Shown here one piece after another: positions 9,701-17,400 of a DNA stretch of 41,187 nucleotides (position 1 is the stretch's first letter; each line of letters opens with the position of its first letter). The notes under the pieces are model-generated. The model had not been told where the DNA came from and searched no databases. It saw only the letters and a list, made by a program, of their open reading frames with translations. The DNA comes from an uncultured Catenibacterium sp. (GTDB lineage: Bacteria > Bacillota_I > Bacilli_A > Erysipelotrichales > Coprobacillaceae). Location: assembly GCA_900764725.1 (NCBI GenBank), contig CAAFPB010000534.1:1-41187 (forward strand). Direction: 5' to 3'. The translations under genes and the position numbers were made by a program.

Positions 9701-11429
9701 GTTCTCTGACTTTGTTGATTATCTCATCAATCTCATCAGCATCCCTCTTACTAAAGAAGTCCAAGACATTCTTCTTGTATCTCTCAAAGAGCCTGTCATT
9801 GGGAGCTTCAGTATCATAGTTATTAAGCACTTGAGCCATCATCTTTCCAAGTGCTTCCTTGGCCATAAGGTCTATGTCACCATTATAAACCTCATTGTAT
9901 CTATCATACTCACTACCAAGCACTCTTTGTAATGCTTCCTCATTCTTTAATGAGTTAAGCATTCTGTCTCTTAATGGGCTGTCTTTTACAGCATCAACTA
10001 CAAAGTGACCCCACTCTTCTGCTAATATATTAGAATCATATGTATCATCAACTAAAGGTTCACCATTTTCATCTACTACTTTAGAAACATTATTGTTATC
10101 CTGTAATAAACTACTTGATGCTTTAAGAGCTTCTTCTAGAACACTCCCTTTGTTTATATTAAAACCAAATATAGAAGATATAGCATCTTTAATTTTATCC
10201 CAAATAGTCTGTTTAGACTCTTTATAAGGAATATTATTAAGAACTTCTTGAAATCCAGGATTAGTAAATATTTCTGAAATAAATTCATCAATTTCTAAAC
10301 TTCCTTGATTATCAAATGCATAAAATACTCTAGAATCTATAGTGCTATTTTGTCTTTTTGCTATTTCTATATACTTACTTCTATTTACTTGTAAATCTTT
10401 AGATAGAAAATCTTTGGCATAAGTAATAATATCATATAAACTTTTTATAGCTTCTTTCTTAGCATTATCTATTATTTTGCCATCTTTATAATCTTGTAAT
10501 ATCTGTTCTGTATTATAATGTATCAATTCATGTAGTAAATGTTTATCTATAGATTCTTGCGATACATTATTTCCTAGAACTTCAATTAAATTGGCTAAAG
10601 AATGCCACATTCCAGCAGCCCCTTCTATATCATCTCTATTATTATCTATTTTGAAATATTTGAGGTTATATGGAAGAGCCTTATTATCTAATAGTAATTG
10701 AGCTAGTTTACTAAATCTATTATTTCTACTAGAAATTTCAGTAATATAAGATATTAGTCTTTTAGTAGCTTCAGTGCTCTGTTTTGTAGATATACTTGAC
10801 CATCTATGCCTCTTAGATATTCTAATAACTTCCTTTAACCCTGTAGCAGCATTGATACCAGCACTTAAATCCATGACTCCATTGACATTGCTGGCCTCTT
10901 CAAGCTCAGTTAGAGCTGCAACATCAGCACCCCAGCTATTCAATAACTTGATTAGCTGATTATTAAGCTCAGCATTAAACCTCTGTCGTCTGCCTAAGTC
11001 TCTTTTATTACCTGTAGCTGTAACTATCTCCATTGACACATCATGTCCAGAAGAGGTTAATTCAGCAGAGTATCTCCTATTTAGGGGGTTGCCAGTGTTG
11101 AAAGAAGCTGCTCTATTCTGTAGTTCTGTGACTGATTGCATAGTCTTTGGTATAGACCTAGTACCATACTCACTATTAAGGTAATCAAGCATTGCCTCAT
11201 CACTCTTATCATGGCCAATACCACACTGAGTTATAAGGTCTTCAAGCAGAGGTTCTCCATTATGGTCAAATCTTACATTAGGGAATGCTTCTCTAAAGGC
11301 TGGATTTATGACCCTATAATATACATCCTCTGCTGACTTCCTGTCACCTAGAAAATCTTTTAACCTAGAGAACAATGGGGATTTCTCCCCATTGCTCAAT
11401 CTAGGATGTAATATACAACTTGTACTCAT
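6747..11429 (-). CDS. Giant (1560 aa) putative virion-packaged polyvalent-type protein with HELIH zincin domain
   Basis: Residues about 190-470 hold a zinc metallopeptidase-like domain: HELIH at 300-304 (H300, E301, H304) followed by IDEFISEIF, where E382 or E386 could be the third zinc ligand. This HELxH plus DEFxxE pattern resembles zincin domains in the polyvalent proteins of phages and conjugative elements, which travel with the DNA into the new host. A second motif, AEEWGHF at about 470-476, looks like a degenerate zincin helix. The rest is long, charged and helical, with a hydrophobic stretch near the C-terminus. The gene starts 5 nt after the RNA polymerase stop and shares its promoter. 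The DNA encoding the zincin segment is more AT-rich than the rest of the gene. A role as injected cargo that cleaves a host or phage protein is inference. Confidence 0.75.
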   Translation of the reverse strand: MSTSCILHPRLSNGEKSPLFSRLKDFLGDRKSAEDVYYRVINPAFREAFPNVRFDHNGEPLLEDLITQCGIGHDKSDEAMLDYLNSEYGTRSIPKTMQSVTELQNRAASFNTGNPLNRRYSAELTSSGHDVSMEIVTATGNKRDLGRRQRFNAELNNQLIKLLNSWGADVAALTELEEASNVNGVMDLSAGINAATGLKEVIRISKRHRWSSISTKQSTEATKRLISYITEISSRNNRFSKLAQLLLDNKALPYNLKYFKIDNNRDDIEGAAGMWHSLANLIEVLGNNVSQESIDKHLLHELIHYNTEQILQDYKDGKIIDNAKKEAIKSLYDIITYAKDFLSKDLQVNRSKYIEIAKRQNSTIDSRVFYAFDNQGSLEIDEFISEIFTNPGFQEVLNNIPYKESKQTIWDKIKDAISSIFGFNINKGSVLEEALKASSSLLQDNNNVSKVVDENGEPLVDDTYDSNILAEEWGHFVVDAVKDSPLRDRMLNSLKNEEALQRVLGSEYDRYNEVYNGDIDLMAKEALGKMMAQVLNNYDTEAPNDRLFERYKKNVLDFFSKRDADEIDEIINKVREQVYEFTTNAFNGKYQLDISSRDYNKRLFNLGNDVSRDYNILKRIIQQEKKRLAIYGKGAKATAREREEKKGSFDEKQKLFINKLSNDLENHRELEGIYTYLTEAVRMLRQLSDKLDAVHSSQTSWKDKFSALRSIRDYMSSYGSIMEELRQEMYKAKQEGDMRFKEKLQESLDEFSGLLARLGSDWAEVSKDEFARFLTPFEGESISMFIRGERKQYNIRELLDYIEKDISIVERWTDAMADSTDPILRIYDSLVKDQKNKARYNTINNEKEILMHSKKLEDAGIGNTDFMYEKTSDGKITGNFVTRYNWGDYFVALSKYAKSLPQDMDREEKSILISRWKRANTDRNGNPIEKYYNPQYDAIQRNAAMKEYYDFMINLKRSLDYRLPARYVRFNKAPQIRRDFLERVMGRGNKFQYLWESFKDNLVRREDDTEFAYARQDFEGNQIYNLPIYYTRPLKDKNDLSTDCTSTMIAYAAMANDYAAMNDIIDALETGRTILSERKVAQTRGGKIMREVLNKVPSNLTKKGDVANFMNRLNDFMLMQVYGEQMKDEGTVLGVDVGKAVNMLNKLQSYGTTALSVLTGTANLAQNIVLSSIESISGQFFSKSELAKADWEYTKLLPQYLSEIGNRIQTSKMALFAEKFNVLQDYKQHVRGVDWDRKTWFSRFFKEDTLWFTTSAGDHYTQMRTGLALAMRLKLQDKDGKPISLYDALEVKYLDEAHPEYGANLVIKEGVTDQDGRTVDNKYFTSVTKKIRGINNKLYGIYNQEDKNAMQSRAVGRLLMMYRNWMRPLWLKRYGVERYNYDTDTFEEGYYRTLWNFMNTLRKDLKNGELDIVKQWNNLDSAQKSNIYRGLAEIATFLSLLGIIATLKGTPDDDDKNDWLTEYITYSIIRLKADLGSLMPGPTMLDEGLRLFDNPFAAVRVLKNTRQLLNLFDPDVWTTEIDQGIYKGYTQAGKIMLQPVPFIRQFQNLLDPEEPARWYK

Positions 11430-11434
11430 CTTTG

Positions 11435-14400
11435 TTATTTACATTTATCATTACCTTCTAAGTCTTGAGACATTGCATCAAGTCTACTGAAGTTATCAAA
11501 TTGTTCCATTGCATCAAGTCTACCTAAGTCCTCTAATGAAGGTTCTCCTCTTAGTTTATCCATTTCTGCAAATTGTGAAGCCATAGCGGCATATCTCTGT
11601 TCTCTATCCTGCATGTATAAATCATCAAGAGAAATAGGTACATTCTCCGTAGGAAGATGCTTATAAGCCTCCTCTGGAATGCCACTATTTTCTATAGACT
11701 CCATGATACTTGCAGCTCTATAGTCATCCCTAAAGTTAAAGCCCTTCTGCTTGGCTTCCTTAATCTGAGTCTCCATTATAAGTCCCATAGCATTGTAGTC
11801 ATACTCCTGATACTGAGAACTTCCAAGAGGCTTTATTCTCTTGTAAGTATTGCTTGTGCTATCATAAGCATAGTAGTATTTACCACCTTTATATGTATAG
11901 CATACAAACTCTCTGTATTTGACATCCTCACTATCTGTAGGATATATGAATCTCTTCATGTCCTGAGAGGACCTCTTGGTTACTGTTACAATGAAGTTGT
12001 CCTCAGGCTCTCCCTTGAAGATACCAGTCATTGATACCTCAGGTACAAACCTTCTGTCATCCATGTTGTTCCTTATATATTGATACATGAACTGGAGATT
12101 ATCTCCACTATCAATATTCATACTAAGAACACCTCTCAATGTAACAACATAATCAGTAACATCACTCATCTTCAACTGTGTAGGAATCAAGTTTGAGAAG
12201 CCGCTAGGACTAAATCCAAGACCTCTATAGAAAGCATACCTTAGTAACTTGGCTGCCATATCCCTTGTACTCTTGTTAGCTAGTAGGTTTCTGAAATCAC
12301 TTCTGTAATCCTCAGATTGAATATCAGTTACCTTACCAACATTATTGAACACAATAACAGGAGAGCCATTGTACTTGTTCGAGAACAGTACCCTCAATCT
12401 TCTCAGAAGAGGCACACTCTCAATCAGATATGGATTCTTTGACTTGAACTCATTGAACTCAGCAGGAAACTCATTGATATAGTAGTTTCTTGTATCTGCA
12501 TCACCTCTAAAGTCATTAGAGATACTAGTCATAAGATATACCAGATATTGGCTGTAAATCCTGTTGATAGTAGTATCATCAAGATTACCATAGGTTGTGA
12601 AATCCTTAGCCAAATCTGTTACTCTTCTAAACTGTTCAGACACTTGAGGGAATAACTTAGCATACCAGTTTTGTGTAGCCTTCAGGCCCCATTGGAATGT
12701 GGCAGTCTGGATAGGAAGTGTACTATTGATGATTTCCTCTTCACTGGTGCTCATGTACATCTCATTGATGAAGTCAAGACCCTGCAAAGGATAGTTGGCA
12801 TCAGTAGCAGCTGTATCCAGGATATGCTCGAGACCATCTATCTTACCATTACCAGCAGCAATAGAACCACCAGCACCACCACTTTGGGAGTCACTTCTTA
12901 TTCCTCTTACCACATCTCCCAGAGCATCAGCAGCAGTATTCATCTGCTTCAACATGACAAGAACCTTTATCTGGTTGACTGCAAAGTCCATTTCTTCTAT
13001 ATGGCTTGAGTGAATATCACCACCATTCTTCTCAGCAGCTATGTTAGCTGCTAACCACTCATCAGTGAAGTTGAAGTTAATGGTTTTACCACCATAAGAA
13101 GAGTCACCTCTTTTCTTTCTATAGTCCTCCATAGCTTCCTCAATAGCTTGATTCATTGAGTATCTTCCACTATTCACATACCTCATAACCTTCATCATTG
13201 CAGGTTGTCTTAATATAAGACTGGTAGTGATAGGAGAATTACCAATTCTAAGCAATAGGAATGCTAGGTTAGCTGTAGTGTTGTTAATGTTCAAGTCACC
13301 TGCTACAGGGTCCTTGGCATTATCAACAAAAGCAGTCAGATAACTACATACATTTCTAGAGATGAACTTGCCCTCTGCATCCTTTACAGAGTTGAGAGAA
13401 CCTAATCTCTTACCATTGAATATAAACCTATAAGGCTTCTTCAAACCAAAGTTCTTAGTAAACTGCGTTAAGGCATGAGAGGCATTCTGAGTAGCTGCCA
13501 TAGGCACAAGACCTGCACCAGACATATTCCTCTGTTGATAAGTAATCCAAGTATCAGGAGTAAGAGGATTTACAATCCTACCATACCTCTCCAACATCTT
13601 GTCAGCCTCTTTGAGACTTAGGTTAAGTATCTTGTCAATACCACCCAGCTTATCAATCTCATCCAATGAAAGACTGTCTAGAAGATTGACTATTCTGGCA
13701 TTTCTTTTTTGCTCATCAAAGTTACCAGGATTAATCATCTTTCCAACAGTATCAGGGTTGGTCAATACTGACCACATCAAGTCAATCATCATACTGTCTC
13801 TCTGAGATTTAGTATTCTTTTTGGCTTGTCTGTATATATCAACCTTTCTGTTCTCATTAGAATCACTGAGGTCTATATCAGCATCATTATAGGTAACTAC
13901 CTCTATAGACTTATGGCTTAGGTATCTATCCTTGATAGGATTGAACCAAGCAGAGAATGTTTCCCTTGCATCTTCAGTCCACTCATAGTTCTTGTATGGT
14001 CTGGTGAAGTTCTCAAATAACTCTTCCATATCATACTGGCTCAAGTCAGCTTCTGGATTCTTCTCAATAGCTTCATCCATAGCTCTCTTGAAGTTCTCTC
14101 TCTTTGACTCCTCAATGGACTCTACTATGTCTGGATGGCTCTTATAAAAAGCATCCCAAGCAGCCTTGATGTCATAGATGTCCTTGAAGTTCAAGCTATG
14201 ATACATCATGTAGATTTTATCCACATCAAAGTCAGAACCAGTAGTGGTAGTGATTTCCTCTGGAAGTATGATTACAGAACCAACCTGTCTAGGTAAGAAC
14301 CCTTTGACCTTTATAGGTATCATTGAGTACTTATCCTCAGTTGGGATTCTATAGCCAATAGCCTCTCTGTACTTAGCAGGTACAATGTAGTTGCCTTTAC

Positions 14401-17400
14401 TATCCTTCTTGTTTATGTTGATGCTTCCATCATCTTCAAGCAGGAGTTCATACAGTCTGTCATCTGGGCAAGCAATATAGGCTTCCGTATACTTGATATA
14501 CTTCTGGCCATTCTTGTCTGTACCCCACACAATCTGAGGTCTGTCCTTCTCATTCAATGCCCATGCGGTAGCTTGGATAAGTGAACCTCCATTTATCTTT
14601 TGTTTCACTATCCTTGATTTAACTATACTGTTAAGTAGCTCCTGTATCTTCTGACTCTGGGAAGGGTCAAATATGGGTATGTTGAATTGTCCATTCTCAT
14701 CAAGTGTTACAGCCTCTATAAGGTCATTGCTGTACCTAGAGTTACTCTTGATTTCACTAATAAGCAAGTCAGAAATCTTCTTAGGGTCTCTGAACTCCTT
14801 ATCCAGCTTCTCAAAGGCTTCTCTTATATTAGCTGTATTGACTGCATTGAAGTAGTCCTTCCATTGGTCTCTAGTAAGACTTTTATTACCCACCTTAAAT
14901 ACAGCATCAGCTCCCATATCAGTGCCTATAAGTCTTCTAATCTGAGTACCTACAAGCTGAATGGCATTGATACCATGCTCAGGAGTAGCAACCTGAATAC
15001 CATAATCATCCCAGTTATACTCATGTACAACCTCAGGATTTACAGTATCAGTTCCTCCTATATAGACTTCCTTCTGGAGCTTACTCTTAACATCTTCTGC
15101 ATTTTCGATACCATTAAGGTCTATGAAGCTTTGGCCCCCTACCTTAACTGCTGTACCAAACATAGCTACATCTATGTTATTATTGCTATCCTCCATGAAC
15201 TCTGATAAACCTTTAAGTTTACCAGATTGATGAAGTATAGAACCAAATATAGCTTGTGTGAGCATTATCATTTCAGAGTTCTTATGCTGTACAGCCAGTC
15301 TCATAATGCCACCAACCCTGTCTGATTGGTTAACCTGAGTATAAAGATAAGGCTTTCTGGTATTCCACAGAACCACAAAGTCCTGTGCAGTCCATGTGTT
15401 ATTCCTTATATTATTGTAGGCTGTTTCAGCATCATCACTCCACATATCAGCAGCTATCTGGGTTGCCCTAAAGGATTTCAATGTTCTGAATGCCTGGGCA
15501 TCAGTCACATTGGTATCACCCCACTTCTTAAGTATGACAGTCTTATCATATTCTGTAAGTTCTCCCTTAGCTATCTTCTGGTCAATGATTTCCTCAACGT
15601 CCTTCATCCAGTTGGAGGACTTGACTTCATCAGTCAGATAGATAACTCTTTCGGGTCTTACAGTTACATTGCCATTCTCATCCTCACTTGCAAGCACATA
15701 CTCACCATTCCACTTTGCAAGGGTATTCAGCTTCTCTGTAGGAGAGTGAAACTCCAATGCTCTCTTGGTAAAGTTAGTATAGTTACCATAGTATGCAAGG
15801 TCAGTGGTCATTAGCTGTATGATTTGAGACTGCATATAAGTAGTGTTCCAGTAGTATTCTCTAAGGGCTGCCTCTACATTCTCTCTGGTTCTCTGCTTGA
15901 AGTATCTGAATGATGAGTTCTCGTTGTTCTCATCCACTTTATCAAACACTCCAATAGATGCCCAGTTGTCAAGTGCAGCTATAAAGTCCTCATTCATAAT
16001 AGTCTGTACAGCTTCCTTAGCTCTTTGGTTGAAAGCATCTGTATCATCAGCTACCTCAGCCAACTGCTCAAAGAATGTCTTTCCATCTTTATTGAAGGCT
16101 TCTGTGTTCAGCTTAGGGAAGAAGTGGAATCTAGCACCTCCCTCACTATCATCAGTCATGTCATAGTAGGCAATCTTTTTGATATTGGGAGTATTGTTTC
16201 TCTGCTTGACTGTTATAATCCTATTATACTCTTGTCTTACAACATCTGCAAACTTGTCAAGAAGTACTTCTTCATAGTTCTTCCTGACTCTCTTGGCTCT
16301 AAGGAACTCAGCACTGGTTGCATCTGATAACAGAGGCATCTGATACCAAGCATATCCTTCACCACCCTTTATAGGTTCTGCATTATATTGATTAAACAAA
16401 GTAAGGAATGTGTCAAGTGGAGTCCACTGTTGGTATTCCTTTCTGTTATGTTCTATCACTACTATATGATTGAATTTATCCCTAGCATCAGCATCATTCT
16501 CCAAGTCATCAATAAGTGAATTGAGCCACCTGCCTTGTTCCTTGTCATACAAGAAGTCAACAGGTTTATATTCACTTTCTATGAACTCTTTGAACTCTGG
16601 ACCTCTCAGCTTCTTCACTAGAGTAGTAGCATAGGAAGGTCTTGTATGTGCATAGAGAGTTTTCTTACCTTGTCTCACTGATGATTCCACTTCATCCTCC
16701 TCAACATTGTTAATGGCAGTAGCTATATTGTTGAAGGCTCTACCATATATATTGATTAGGTCAGCAGGCTCACCATTCTTGATACCATCATTAGTAGGCA
16801 TATCCTTGAAGATGGTTCTAAGGTTGGAAAGTACTATACTGCCAGGGAGTTCTGCCTTGTTATTCAAGTTCACATTGAATATAAGTATATCATTCAGTGT
16901 GTCAGGAGTAACAAAGATACCAAGCATACTCAATAGCTTGTGGATGCTCTCCACATTCTCAAGTATTACTTGTTGCTTCTCTTCCTTGGATTTTAGTCCC
17001 CTGAACTTATCCATAACTGTATCTACCAGTTTAAGACCTAGCTCAGCCTTATCCAGCCTTATCTCGCCATTATGGTCATAGATACTGTCCTCATCAAGGG
17101 TAATACCATACTCAAAGTTATCCCTCCATTCATCAAAGTAATGGGCAGTGCCAGCAGGCTTATTGATATTGTGGGTCTTTATAGTAACACTGCCATCAGG
17201 AGCAGTGCTTTCAATCTGAATCCACATATTCAAGTAATCCTTTCTGAATACTCTATAGAATGATGTGAAGAGTCTCTCATCATTCCTGATGGCATCAACT
17301 ATCTGAACAGCCCAAGGCTTTCTGGCTTGTAGTGCCTCAAGCATAGGTATCATCTGCTTGGCATTAGTCATATCTCTAAGAGCAGAGATTAGCTCAGCAA

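Noticed and set aside
10017..10019. Second zinc-protease active site at AEEWGHF (residues 470-476) of the 1560-aa protein
   Set aside because: The first zinc His of HExxH is replaced by Glu and no third ligand is obvious, so I treat it as a degenerate or structural motif.
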